A DNA stretch of 64,000 nt from Xenoacremonium recifei (Eukaryota; Ascomycota; Sordariomycetes; Hypocreales; Nectriaceae), in contig WOFQ01000064.1 of the NCBI GenBank assembly GCA_012184525.1, positions 124,001 to 188,000 on the forward strand. The letters are read 5' to 3'. The translations under genes and the position numbers were made by a program. Numbering within the stretch: the first letter of the stretch is position 1; the number at the start of each line of letters is the position of its first letter. Positions 35,433 through 47,311 of this stretch are shown in pieces. A model generated the notes under the pieces. The model was not told the DNA's origin, ran no database searches, and saw only the letters and a program-made list of their open reading frames with translations.

Positions 35433-36409
35433 AACGGATCGCAGAATGGTTTCGAGAGGTGAATGAGTTACAAAGCACAATATGTCTCAGAACCTTCGTG
35501 GATGCGTGGGCTCATTCGAATCAACGCTACCAGTGTGGATCGAAGAGAATTGAGACGCTTGAAGCCTACACAGCCGTTCATGGTCGTGTTAGCGGGCTAT
35601 TGAGGTAATTGGAAAGCAATTTAATGGTTTATTGAGACTGCTCTCTGCGACGCAGGGAGGAGATAGTCAGACTTGCCGCCAGTCCTAATCGGGCTTGCAA
35701 TAGCGCCTATCTTAGTTGGCGATATCGTCTACTAGTTGAGGCCGAAGACTACGCCAAATCTGGTAATAAAATGGAGGTTGACTTGTCTCGACCATCTCTT
35801 CTTATCTCTTTCTTTCTTTGAGTCAGTCTGGGATCAGGTGGCGACGTCGGGGGCTGCTCATGTTGTAAGAAGTCAAGATGTACGGTGGCAAGGATAAGAT
35901 ATCTTGTCATCGGCGGCATGTGAAGGTCTGGCCACGAACCAGGGATTCACGGTCCAGGTGGAGATACATGACTCCGTTATCTATAGCGGCAGCACAAGGG
36001 ATCATAGAGAGTAAAATGACGTACGCCTCAGGTTAAACCAATAGAAGCTCTTTCTGGTTCCTTGTTGAAGGATATCGATCATTCGATTTTGGGGAGAACC
36101 GGAGTGGAACTTATGTGCCTAATGCGAGATACGAAGATCTCCGATAGTCAATGCTTAGGACTACGTTAATAGGAAAGACGATATTAACGCGATCACACCG
36201 CAACCTCCTTGATTCTAAATTAACGCATTGTGAACTAACAGGTTGACTGAGTCCAAAAAGCAAACTTGTATATGCTTCGACCTAGTTACATGCGTACTCT
36301 GTTCAAACAACTCTCCCCGAGGCTTGTGCGTTTACTTCAAAGTCAGAAAACTTATAAGAAACTGTCCCAACATTTGCCTCTATGTCCAATGCCACTGGAG
36401 TGGTGCGAC
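35433..36409. other. Intergenic between OPT and ABC transporter genes
   Basis: About 980 bp containing the OPT promoter and the 3' flank of the ABC gene. A GATAAGATATC sequence lies near 35893. No gene or repeat recognised. Confidence 0.4.
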
Positions 36410-39400
36410 TTAGAATGGACCGAGACCAGCTTGTCTAATCATTGGAACGTAGTATTGATTGTTTTCCCCGATGAGTGTTTTGGGGCTATCAAAGGCGACC
36501 ATCTTTCCATTGTCAACAATCAGAACTTTGTCGTAAGCCATCTTGGAGACTTAGGTTAGTAGAAGGAGCTAGTGTTTGGGACTAGATTGCAAGAACCTGA
36601 CGTACCGTGTGGCGTAAACGATGTGTAACTGCAATTATTGTAGTCCCTTTAAACTGCTGGAATAAAGTGTTGTGTAATTCCTCTTCAGTCTCATCATCGA
36701 GACTTGACATCGCTATTTTAAATAGGCACGGGTTAGAAATCTCCATAAACAGGAAGTAGTATGAAAAGCTCACCTTCATCTAACAGTAGAACCCTTGAGC
36801 CCGTAAGCATTGCCCTGGCGATGGTCAACAATTGCTGTTCGCCTTTTGAAAGCACGGTTCTTTTGCTGAGATGTCAGTTTGCCGCAGGCTTGTCTTTGGA
36901 GGGATCAAGTTGACTCAACGACGTACCCTGCACCTAGTTCCATATCTAGAAGAGTTACTGGCTGTGATCTCTCGACATCTAGAGAAAGCCCGATCACATT
37001 CTGGCTGAAGATGCCTGTTAACATATTGCCAGCTCCAGATCGTAACAGCGCTTCCATAACTTGTTCATCGCTATGACGCGATAAGGGGTCCATGTTCAGA
37101 CGAACGGAGCCCGAGAACAAAGTCGGTTGTTGTGGAATGAGGCCAAGCGCACGTCTGAGTTCAGGTAAGTCGCAGCTCTTGGACACGTCAACGCCATCAA
37201 TAATCACCGAGCCACTCGTCTGCTCCAGGAGTCCAAGAATGCAGAGTAGAGTTGATGACTTCCCAGATCCGGTGCGGCCAATAACGGCTACCCTCTGGCC
37301 TGGCTCAATGGCGAAACTAACATTGCTCAAGCAGTTCGGAAGGCCGTCCTGGTATCGAGCACTGACATCGGTGAAAGTGACCCGACCCTCACTAGGCCAA
37401 CCGCACTCTGGTACTATCGGAGTATCAACATCAGGGCTGATCATTGAGCTCTCTCCAGATACTTCCACATCTCGACAGGGTTTCTCATACGAAGCCTCAT
37501 TCTCGATCAGTGCATCCAAATAAGGATGAGCATACACATTGACGCGAGCCAATGAGACGGAATCTGCCTCAAACAAAGCACGAATACGGGCGATGTTGTT
37601 GAGAGTGCTCGAGACAGAGAAGACGTACGTCAAGGTGAACCCAAGAGTGCCTGGATCTGCATTTGAAGCAACAAGAATCCCTACTGAGCCCACTTGCATA
37701 ACCATTGCCAATATATCCAGTCTTAACCCCAGCCAGACGTCGGTAACAGCCAGGGGGAAAAGAGCTCGAAGGTTATCCAGAACGAGGTGATGGAATCCAT
37801 CAACCCGTTGGTCAGCTATCTTGTAAATATTGAAAAGAATGCGGCCAGTGTGGGATTGCTGAAGATATGTAAGCAGTGGACTCCGCGAAGCTGCATCGAG
37901 ATGACGAAGTTCGCGAAGCTTGGCGAGATAGAATCCTTGTAACCAGCTGAATATACAGAATAGGAGAATGACAAGAATGATGCTAACAGGTGATAATGTG
38001 ACAATTACACCGCAGGCAAGCACAAGGTTTGCATACTGTGCAATCAGTGAGACCATAGTCCCTGTCAATGACCCATCGATACGACCGATATCGGTTGTGA
38101 AGAGAGCGAGAATATCGCCGATCAAGTGTCGCTCAAAGAACTCTCTTGGGTGCATCAAAATACCAGCAATGAGACGAGAGTGGATCTTCGCGGCACTGGG
38201 GATAATACAAAAGTGGTATAGGAAATATATAAATAGGAAAAACAAGATCTGTTGCAATATCGACATGACCAGGAAGCCCAACAAGACTTGCATGGCCTTC
38301 GAAGGTTTAGCCACCACAGAAAGCAATTTGAGGAGATAGATGCTGATAACTGAGCTAATTCTGGCCAGGAACAAGAGAAAGATTGTCAAGGGCCATCCAA
38401 ACTTCCGGGCAGCAGCAACATACACCCAAATTGGGTGGGCACGCCGCTGAGCTGGCTCCGCGACGGAAATGGGGGGGATCAATGCAGACGGCTGATCGAT
38501 CAAAGAATCAACAGAATCTGGTTCAGAGATTTCTGTAAGTCTGACAATTGAATTTTTGCTGTTATCCAGTGCTTCAAAATCCGAAGAGATCGTGGAAAGT
38601 AATTGGCTTCCAACACCTGGTACCGCTTGCAGAGACGCCGACTGCGGATTAATGGTATACACCGAGTCTGCAGCATCAGATACCAAGTTGCTGTTCGAAG
38701 ATACAATCTTCGTGCAATTTTTGAGCAGGCCATGAGGGCCCAGTAGATTTTCAACAATCCAGCTCGCATTTTTAACATCAATAGCTGCAAGAGGGTCGTC
38801 GAGAATAACCAAGCTTGCTTGAGAGTATGCCGCTCGAGCAAGACCTATCCGTGCCATTTGGCCGCCAGAAAGGGTGACTGATCCGTTGATGATGGTACGG
38901 CCTCCTTGAGGAAGAGCTGCTAAGTCGGTCTCCAGCGCGCAGGCTTGAAGAACGCTATTGTAGAGTTGCCGGTCGAAAGGCCGGCTGAACAGTATATTCG
39001 CTTTGATAGTACCCTCGATCAGGAATGGCTGCTGGGGGCAGTATGCGATCCCGGATTGTTCCCGCATTGGGTTGCTGTGGAGAGCTCTCATGATGTATAT
39101 CAAGGCTGAGGTTTTGCCTGATCCCGTTGGACCTGAGAGGACAGTGAGGCCGTGTTTCTTGAGAGTCAGAGACATATCAACGATTAAAGGGTTCTGTTGC
39201 GGCCACCCAACAGTGATGTCTTCAATATGTATGTTGTCGTCGTCCTCGCGAATCCAGGTTGTTTGAAGCAGTGGTTGCTCGTTACCGCATTCTGGTTGCG
39301 ACAAATAAGTATAGATGCGACCAATTGAGGCCTGCACGATTTGCAGGCTAGGGAGTATCGACGACAATTGTGTCAAACTACCATTCAGCATAGTGAACAG

Positions 39401-41099
39401 AACAATGCTTGTGAAGATCTTCTCGTTATCGAGAGACTGTCCGGACCAAAAACATACGCTGAATCCAACAAAGGTCAAGAAGCAGGGGGTAGACTGCATG
39501 AGCACCACCAGAATCCCATTCCAGACTGCTTGTTTTCCTTGTAATCTGAGTTCTTCTGAGCGACGCTGAGCAATGATGTTGATGAAAGCTTGCTCCCATC
39601 CATGCATTTTCACTGATAGTACTGCATTCAAGACTTCGCCGGTAATCTTGTTGCGAGAGTCCCTCGCAATGACATATCTGTGGATGCATAGACCAAGCTG
39701 ACGTGCCACTACTCCGAGCGCTGGGAACATCAGAACCTAGAAACACATGAGCATTTGGATAGAAACGCAGGTGTGAGACTTGCCGTGACGGCAGTGACAC
39801 CGATGAAGGCTTTCCAGGATAGCAAGCTGAAAATTCCACTGAGGCAGAGAAGGACTTGTAACGGGCATGACCAAAGATCCAGGATGCCATGCACACTCTG
39901 GTAAATAGTTTGCGTATCGACTTCATTAAGTGTAGAAACATCTGGTGTACCAGAATTAGGTGAGTCACCTAGATGTAATGTTTTGTCGTGCAAGGCCGCT
40001 GAGAGCATTGCCCGATATCGGATTGAGACGTATCTTGTCCGGTATCTGGAATAGTTCCCACACACAGATCCGATCAAAAGCAAACAGAACTGTAGCATCA
40101 CAATATCAAGTCTCGGCTTTGCGATGAGTATTCTTAGGAGCATTGCTAGGACAAACTTGGAAACGTCCTCCACAAGTCGCATGAGACAAGCAACCAAGAG
40201 ATATGACTTGTGTTCCTTGAATAGAAACGACAAAAAGCATTGGTAGAGGGATCCTTCGCTTTCAATGCAAGTCTTGGTGAACCGTTCTTGAAAATCCTGA
40301 TAGACTCCTGGTGGGCTGACCTCAGGTAGGCTGTTAAGTTCCAGGGGCTTCTCTGACTGAATAATCCTAGTCAGCCAAGAAAAGGAGGCTGCCTCGAAAA
40401 GACTAAAATCAGATGGGTGAGACAGGATATCTCCACTCGCGTTGTTCGTAGTGAAGATATCGAAAAGCACCAAAATGGCGGCTATCCAGGGAATGATCTC
40501 ATAGGCTAACATGGTTGGAACTGCGGCCAATTTGCAGAGTGTAGACCAGAAAAGACAAATACTGAAATGGTGAAGACCACGGGCGGTTGGGCGTAAACCG
40601 ATAACAATTGATATAATGTTGACGGTAGTGGTGACGCTGAAACAGATCATGCTTGCGAGAAACCAAGTTTCAAGGCGGCTGCTATTACTCAGAATAATGT
40701 GAACAGTTGTCCCCATTGAGAGAAGAAACATAGTCAACTCAAGGGCCACAGAGCTAGAATTCTTGAGGCCCCATGGTGTTCTCTTTCGTTCTGGGTGTTT
40801 TCTGCTCGCTCTGAATTCCAGACAAAGCCAGACAATAAGCATGACCAAGGAGAAGAATTGCCAAGAACTGTACTTACTATCAGTGTAGATTCAGGCAAAC
40901 TTAAGAACAAAACTCACCAAAACAAGCATTGACCTATCGAGGGATTAACGAGTACATCTCGAACAAGAGCTTGGAACAGCGGTTCAGATGATGTTGATTC
41001 GAGAATTCCTTCGGACAAAGTTGACATTGGAGCGGATTGTTGCAGAAATTGCAGCACAGCAGGGGTCGAATACCAAGGCACATCGTATTGGTTTGCCAT
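36410..41099 (-). CDS. ABC-C (MRP-type) full-length ABC transporter
   Basis: A gene of about 4.7 kb with several short introns, giving roughly 1450 residues in TMD0/TMD1-NBD1-TMD2-NBD2 order. NBD1 has GPTGSGKTS (Walker A), LSGGQMARIGLARA (signature) and LVILDDPLAAID (Walker B). NBD2 has GRTGSGKSS, LIPQQPTLFSGSVRLNMDP, LSKGEQQLLTIARAML as signature, and VLLLDEAMSSLDDE followed by IAVTHR. This layout is typical of ABC-C pumps, which export glutathione conjugates, toxins or metabolites or move them into the vacuole. The N-terminus has an extra membrane block ahead of TMD1. An alternative start is 41105. It is divergent from the second ACC-synthase-like gene across 626 bp. Confidence 0.9.
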
Positions 41100-41725
41100 G
41101 GTCACTGCTCACAACTGAAAGTATGGCCAGGCAGAGATGAAGCCTTGTGCTCTAGTAAATCGACAAGCCAGGAAAACGGTTGCGGACTTGATGTCAGGAA
41201 CAAACCATAAGGAAGGACATGAAAACGACAAACTAGTAAGCAGACACAGGAGAAGATTTCCTTCGTCAAAATGGTTCTCTGTGTTATGATTCAAGACACG
41301 GCATCCGTTAGAATCGCAAAGTGGCCTGTAGGTGGACCGTCGCCATAGGGCATCGGGTCTCGTAGGCGTTCTCCCTTTCCTAACTAGGATATAAGAACGC
41401 AATCTCCCCCCCTGCAAACATGATGGCAACAGGGTTAGGAGAACCAGTAAGCCCAAGTCTAATTTTCAAGGATTAAGAGAGGCATAAAAAATTAAAATAG
41501 AAAATGGCTTATCCTTTGCTAATTAGGGCATTTCAGTGGTCAATTAGTCCTTCAATGAGGAAATGTAGGGGCTGGTTCCTCGGTATCTCTGCCCCCATTA
41601 AGTGGGTAATGCGAGCCTGAAGTTGCTGTTTTTCTTCACGTTTTAAGACTTCCGAGGATCTCTTTGATGGCTTGCGACAATTCTTGCTTCTTCTGACCTA
41701 GGTACATGCGACTCATTTCGCGAAC
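41100..41725. promoter_or_regulatory. Shared promoter of ABC-C and PLP-enzyme genes
   Basis: A 626-bp gap between divergent genes for the ABC-C transporter and the second ACC-synthase-like enzyme. A TTATCC (inverse GATAA) lies near 41510. Co-regulation is inferred from geometry only. Confidence 0.4.
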
Positions 41726-43448
41726 ATGGGCACCGAATCAAGGCATTCGGACACCTATGAGCCGTCCAAACGGGCCTTGGAAAGCTTCACTCATGGCAAA
41801 GCTTGGGACCTGATGCAGGAAGTGAAACGGAGACCAAAATACGATCCAGTCATCGAGCCCGAAGGGGTTATCGACCTCTCTGGAGCAACCAACAGTCTAA
41901 TGCGCGATTGGATGAAGGATTATACAGAGACCAGGATGAAGCCATTGAAACTCGATACAGGTATTCCGGCCCTCTGTGGTGTTCCACTCTCGCTAACACG
42001 ATTCAGTATTGACGTATGGCTCCATCACTGGATCATTGGGTCTCTTGGACGCAATGGCGGGCTTTTTCAACCGTTTCTTTCATCCTGGTGTGCCAGTATT
42101 GCCTTCCAATATCATTGCAGCCAATGGAGTTACTTCTCTCATTGACTTAGTCGCCTGGACATTCTGCGACCCAGGTGATGCTGTATTATATTTGACGCCT
42201 ACTTTTTACATGTTAGAATATGACCTTTCCACGAGAGGAGGTATTGTTGGTGTGCCCGTTTCGACCACGCACATATCCGATCCTTTCGGCGGCGACAGAG
42301 CCAGCTTGGCGCAAATGACAGAGACTCTAAGTCGTGCGGCTGACACTGCTTCAAAGAATGGGCATCGTCCACGGATGATTTTCATTTGCAATCCGACCAA
42401 CCCACAGGGCCGCTCCTACTCGCGAGAGATGCTTGTTGCCATTGCTAGATTTTGTGCGCATCGTAACATGCATCTGGTTGCGGATGAAATATATGCACTC
42501 TCACAGTTCTCTCGCAGTCAATTCTGCTCTGTTCTCAGCGTTTCCGACGACCAGAGCTTACCTACAGAGCGCATGGTACACGCTCTATACGGTGTTAGCA
42601 AAGACTTTGACATGGGTGGGCTCAGGATGGGATTTTTGGTGACTAGGAACGAGGAACTTCGAGCAGCCTTCTCAAGAGTCACGTAAGTAGATTCTGGTAT
42701 GGACATTGAGCTACGACTTACACCGTAATAGCTGGTTTACGTGGATAACTGCGTTTTCCGATGCCTTCCTGAGCCAATTCATCAGTCGACTTGACCTAGT
42801 TGACGAATATGTCTCCATTTACCAAGAACGACTGGCGAATACCTACTCCGTGGTATCTAATGCCCTAAGGACTCACCATATCGGTTTCGAACCAGCGACG
42901 TCAGGTTTGTTCATCTTGGTTGACCTGAATCATTGGGTTCAGTACTTTCAAGAACCGGGTCCGGGGCACGAGGATCAGGACTCCCCCGAGATCCAGCTGT
43001 GTAGATGGCTCGTGGAAAACGGCGTTTTTCTCAATCCGGGTCAGGTCAGTTTCTCATCAAGACCGCAGGGTCAATCACGTTTGCTTCCTAGTCTGATCTT
43101 GCAACACAGTTTGCTGGCTCTGACAACCCAGGGCACTTTCGTTTAGTATTCACAGAGGAATCACTTGAAACGATATTACTTGCCATTCATCGCATTCGCC
43201 AGTCGCTAGACAGACTGACAGCTTCAAACTCTGCCTGTTTGCAGTCTTCAGATCTTGGGTCCCGGATTTGCTGTAAATATCCCTCTTCTGATGACGAGAG
43301 CACTATAGTTGTCGCGTCAGAGCTCCATTCCCCTATTAGCAAGCCTGGAAGCATGGGTTTCCATGTCGCTCCTAAGACCTCCATGTCTCTGTTTCATCTA
43401 TTTCGAAGATGTTTTCGCAGGATGGGGTGTTTTGCCGATCGTTCCTAG
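41726..43448 (+). CDS. ACC-synthase-like PLP enzyme (aminotransferase class I/II), copy 2
   Basis: Four exons (41726-41960, 42007-42682, 42732-43044, 43110-43448) join in phase to 520 residues. Intron positions and phases match copy 1 (12624-14240) exactly, so the two are paralogues. Shared motifs are HGKAWDL, TNSLMRDWM, TYGSITGSLGLLDAM, NPTNPQGRSY, DEIYALS and VSKDFDMGGLRMG with the PLP lysine. The C-terminal exon continues about 30 residues past the copy 1 end with a Cys/Ser-rich tail. The reaction could be transamination, C-S lysis or ACC-type elimination. Context with an ABC-C pump and S10 peptidases makes a C-S lyase an attractive but untested idea. Confidence 0.88.
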
Positions 43449-43700
43449 TGCTAGGAGTATTCATATATGTAGTATCAACACAATTATCTCATTGTTCATA
43501 TAGTCACATCCCTTTCCGAATGATAGCCAACACCCAGTTCAAGTTTTCCAATTTTCTTGTCAGATATTATTCAGTTTTCTAAAGAATCTCAGTCGTATTG
43601 CTTGAATGGTAGCACCCAGGCCATTCACCAACTTCCAAAAATCCCCTGCCTTTGCAATCCACACTTCAAACATATAAATTGTCAACAGAGAGGCTTCGTC

Positions 43701-45026
43701 CTAATTCTCAATGCCAGTGTCCGATAAAAATGTCAAGGCCGCAATCACCATAGCTTCTGTTCCCGTTCTCAACGTTGGCTGAATGACAGGTGCAAAATAG
43801 GCGCTATGATTGGATGGTATATCGCTCAGCCTGCCTTCTCGTTTCTTCTTCTCCCAATCGGCTGGGTCATGTCCGCCGAAGAACCAGAAGCAAGATGGTC
43901 TACCGATAGCCGTGGCCAGGTTGGTGAAGTCCTCACTTGCTGAGATCATCTCCATAGCAGGATCGAAGTCATCTCCAAAGTGCTTAGTAAAAGACTCACT
44001 CAACAACCGCGTTGTCGGTTCATCGTTGATTGTTGGCGGTGCGTAGACGGTCTGCTCGAAAATGGGCTCCCTGGGGCTGTTGGATGCGAGACACTCTGCG
44101 CGTACGATACGCTTGATGGCTGCAAGAATCACCTGTCTCCATTGAGGACTCGTATTCCTTGTATTGACCTTGAGGAGAGCAGTATCGCTGATCACATTTT
44201 CCGTTGCGCCAGCCTGAATCGAGCCGACAGTGACAACTCCCAGTTCCGTTGGAGGAATCTCGCGACTCACAATGGTCTGCAACCTGACAACGATATTGCT
44301 GGCGAGCACAACAGGATCTACCGTAGTGTGCGGTGCACTTCCGTGTCCTCCACGGCCAAATACTCGAATATTCATACCATCTGTTCCCGCCATCATAGGC
44401 CCAGGTCTTAGTGCCACAGTTCCTGCGGCCCAGGGATATACGTGCTGTCCCAGGACAACCTTTGGAAGATCAAACCCATATTTGGTATACAGGCCATCGT
44501 CCACCATCGCCTGAGCCCCCGACGCTTTCTCCTCAGCGGGTTGGAACAGGAATACAATAGTCCCACTCCATTCATTGCGACTCGAGATCAATGCATCAGC
44601 AGCTGCAAGTAGAGCCGTGACGTGCATATCATGACCGCAGGCGTGCATGACAGGCTTAACATTCCCATCTGTATCCTTTGCCTCCTTCTCTGATTGATAG
44701 CTCAAGCCAGTCAACTCTTTAACGGGTAAGCCATCGGTGTCAGCGCGGAGCAGTATAGTCTCATCGCCGCTATTTCGCAGTATGGCTATCACGCCTGTGC
44801 CGCCAATATCGCTGTGAATTTCCAGATCTTTCGACAATTGACGCAGCGTCTTGACAATGAGCCCCGCCGTCTCGTATTCATGGCATGAGAGCTCAGGGTT
44901 GGCATGGATGTGTTTATAAATGCCCGCATATGTTTCGTAGTTTGGCTCGTGTCGCTTCAGGATGGACTGGATCCAACGCGAGTCTCTTGCTCGAACTTGC
45001 ATGGTGGGCGATTGAGCTTTGCACAC
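43701..45026 (-). CDS. M20D amidohydrolase (amidase/aminoacylase-like)
   Basis: Single exon, 441 residues. M20D motifs in order: HANPELSCHEYET near the N-terminus, LRADTDGLPVKE, MHACGHDMHVTALL with metal ligands, FQPAEEKASGA, GRGGHGSAPH in the dimerisation lid, and ASEDFTNLA near the C-terminus. The family hydrolyses N-acyl amino acids, including hippurate, IAA-amino acid and N-acetyl-cysteine conjugates. No signal peptide is evident, so it is probably cytosolic. An internal ATG (MQVRARD) at 45002 is an alternative start. It closes the right end of the island and would release free amino acids from acylated products. Confidence 0.88.
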   Translation of the reverse strand: MCKAQSPTMQVRARDSRWIQSILKRHEPNYETYAGIYKHIHANPELSCHEYETAGLIVKTLRQLSKDLEIHSDIGGTGVIAILRNSGDETILLRADTDGLPVKELTGLSYQSEKEAKDTDGNVKPVMHACGHDMHVTALLAAADALISSRNEWSGTIVFLFQPAEEKASGAQAMVDDGLYTKYGFDLPKVVLGQHVYPWAAGTVALRPGPMMAGTDGMNIRVFGRGGHGSAPHTTVDPVVLASNIVVRLQTIVSREIPPTELGVVTVGSIQAGATENVISDTALLKVNTRNTSPQWRQVILAAIKRIVRAECLASNSPREPIFEQTVYAPPTINDEPTTRLLSESFTKHFGDDFDPAMEMISASEDFTNLATAIGRPSCFWFFGGHDPADWEKKKREGRLSDIPSNHSAYFAPVIQPTLRTGTEAMVIAALTFLSDTGIEN

Positions 45027-46103
45027 GATCGGAAGATCGGCTTAGGCAAGTCACATGTAATTACTGTCCACAGGCAGATGACGTCTTATAAATTACAATA
45101 CTCGCTAATGAACTATGAGGTGGCATATTAGTAATATAAGTAGCATCATTGCTTTCATATCTCGACAGATGGCAGGTCTGGTGGATACAGTGGCCCGTAT
45201 TCATTTTGATTCCCTACTTAGGAAACAATGAGCGCCCTGCGGAGAAAGTGAAAGAGAATAGGGGCTATGATCTTATTGAACTAAATTATCCCTTAAATTT
45301 AAATCTTTTATATTTTAATATTATATTAAAAGGTGCAGTATTTAGAGTACTTATAATATTTTATTTAGGTGTTACGGTCTGCCTCTCCTGAATATAGGGT
45401 AGGTTCGACGGATCGAAGGGTTCCTTGTTAGGCAGTAGGATAGACACGTTGATCTGAGCGTTGACTGGTTGTTACGTCTGGTGATGCACAAGGGGATTGT
45501 GGTAACCAAGTTGTATCGATAGCTGAACTATTCTAAGGGAGTGTGTTGATGAAGTATGGATCCTCAGTCTATATACTTGAATCGCGATCCAGTGATCGTT
45601 GTTGCACGTGCCTCCGCACGTGACTTAGTTTTACTTGTCCGACGTGGGTCGTGACATTAGGCGCCTCCATTATAAGACAGCCTGTTGTCTCTATGGTTAT
45701 GTGTATGTGTGCGATCCTCGGACCCCAACATAGAATTAGGGTTAGGCAATAACCCTTAAAAGCATCCCCGGCCCTACCTCCATACAGTGTACTCCGTACT
45801 CCGTACGGAGTACATAGTAAACGAAAGGAGAACTCCACTTATTCAAACACCAAGAAGCCCCACTGAGACATGGCGTCAATTTGAGCTTTCGATTTGGCGA
45901 AGCCTCATATTAGCGCCAAGACGGATACCGACGGGCGAGCAAGATTAATGACCGTCGTAGTTGAAAAGTGGAATTTAAATGGCTCAGACATTCTCACATG
46001 CCACTCACGCAGAAGATTCCTATGATCCTGAAATCAAAATTTTTGAACCTCATCATCTATCTATATTATCAGTCTTCCGGAAATTCACATAAAAAACTTG
46101 AAC
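45027..46103. other. Intergenic with AT-rich block and LTR-like segment
   Basis: No gene supported. It holds an AT-rich block at about 45260-45370 and an LTR-like segment at 45470-45730. Beyond these lie TTAGGGTTAGG near 45737 and a perfect 18-bp palindrome (GTACTCCGTACGGAGTAC) near 45795-45812. Together these suggest decayed mobile DNA. Confidence 0.45.
45470..45730 (-). mobile_element. Candidate solo LTR
   Basis: Read on the minus strand, a ~261-bp segment starts TGTTGGGGTCCGAGG and ends CGTAACA. This is a TG..CA arrangement typical of LTR termini. It has a TATAATGG box-like sequence and two CACGTG motifs near 45604-45620. No clear 5-bp target duplication is seen (flanks CTGGT and TAGAA), which weakens the call. 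Confidence 0.35.
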
Positions 46104-46815
46104 ATGGTAATCAAATTTTCCCCGCAGATCCTGAAACGGGTTAGTATTCGCTGGTTGCCGGACCCTGCCTACGAAGATACCGATACGATTTCTCTCAATG
46201 TTGGAGGTTACTTCTTGGACCTTCGAATTTCAGTCGAGGATAGTTCATTGCAGTGGAGTCGTGCTGGGGAGAGGAAGTTGTTGAAGCAAAATCCCTGTAT
46301 CCTTCTTCCATCACTATGTAAGTGTGCAGAAGCTGATGGGTGCGCTAGTGACCTTCCAATGGACTCGCATTATAGACTCCCTTGGAAGTCGCCAAATCGA
46401 TGAGGCCGCCTTCTCCTTGACGCCAAATGGTGATGAACTTGAGACTGGAGAGTTCAAGAAGGACGGAACACTGACTCCATATGAGGAAGTTTGGCGTGAT
46501 ATAACTCCTGTGGGAAACGGCGATAGCTTTGCTTGGATTCTTCAGAGTTCCGACGGCGCAGTCTTCCTCGGAAAGATCAAGGAAGTCTTCATCGGCATGC
46601 AACAGGGTAAAGACGGTAACTTCGGAGTCAGAAAAGAGGAACTCAAAGGCACAACATGGAGTGTCACATTTGAGAGTGGCAAAGTGTCCCGAATTCCCAA
46701 CTCAGAGGAATTCACCGCGCTAGAATCGATTTTCTTAAGGGGGAAAAATTCTGTAAGCGACAGAATCCAACTCCGCGAAAGCGAATATGTTATAAGGGGC
46801 ATAGAGTTGTGGTGA
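46104..46815 (+). CDS. HRI1-family protein
   Basis: Two exons (46104-46296 and 46349-46815) with a 52-nt intron give 219 residues. The order is a strand-rich N-terminus ending in SSLQWSRAGERKLL, then FQWTRIIDS, YEEVWRDITPV, FIGMQQG in the position of the HRI1 'GRWxQG'-like turn, and VSRIPNSEEF. This resembles fungal HRI1 proteins, two-domain beta-barrel proteins of unknown biochemical function linked in yeast to Hrr25 and Sec72. The alternative is an unrelated lipocalin-like fold. Size agrees with the family. Confidence 0.68.
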
Positions 46816-47311
46816 TGGGGCAACATGAGCAAACGCATTATTGACTTTGGGATCATGTAAGAATTTGTCTCAATCTTGGTTGAAACTATCGATATTGCTC
46901 AATGACAAGCAATCGGTACCAAGGGACAGATTTTCTTGAACCGTACCAAGCAGAGATAATATCAGTGAAATCTTTTCTTTCGATAACTTTAGGCAGAGAG
47001 GTCGTGTCAGAAGTCTCTAACGCAGAGCGGCTGACAGCAGACTGCGCCATGAGAACCTTACCACCTAGATGCACCCATACCTATCCTTACGGCAAACTGT
47101 TGGCGCGATGAAGAGCGTGACGTGATGATCGTGTACGCAATATACTCGTAACACGGGTTCTCAGTGGGCCAAGGACACGTAGAAGATCTAAGTAACCAGA
47201 TATAACATGTGAATATAGGTAGCTAACAAGTATAAAACCTTATCTAGTGCACACGCCGTTTCCAAACTCTTATTCACTATGGAATGTGCAATGCCGTTGT
47301 CACATCTCCTC
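46816..47311. other. Convergent intergenic region
   Basis: The 3' flanks of the HRI1-like and AAAP transporter genes. No gene, repeat or RNA recognised. Confidence 0.4.

Noticed and set aside
45731..45745. Telomere repeat (TTAGGG)
   Set aside because: Only two units (TTAGGGTTAGG); too short to be an internal telomere tract.
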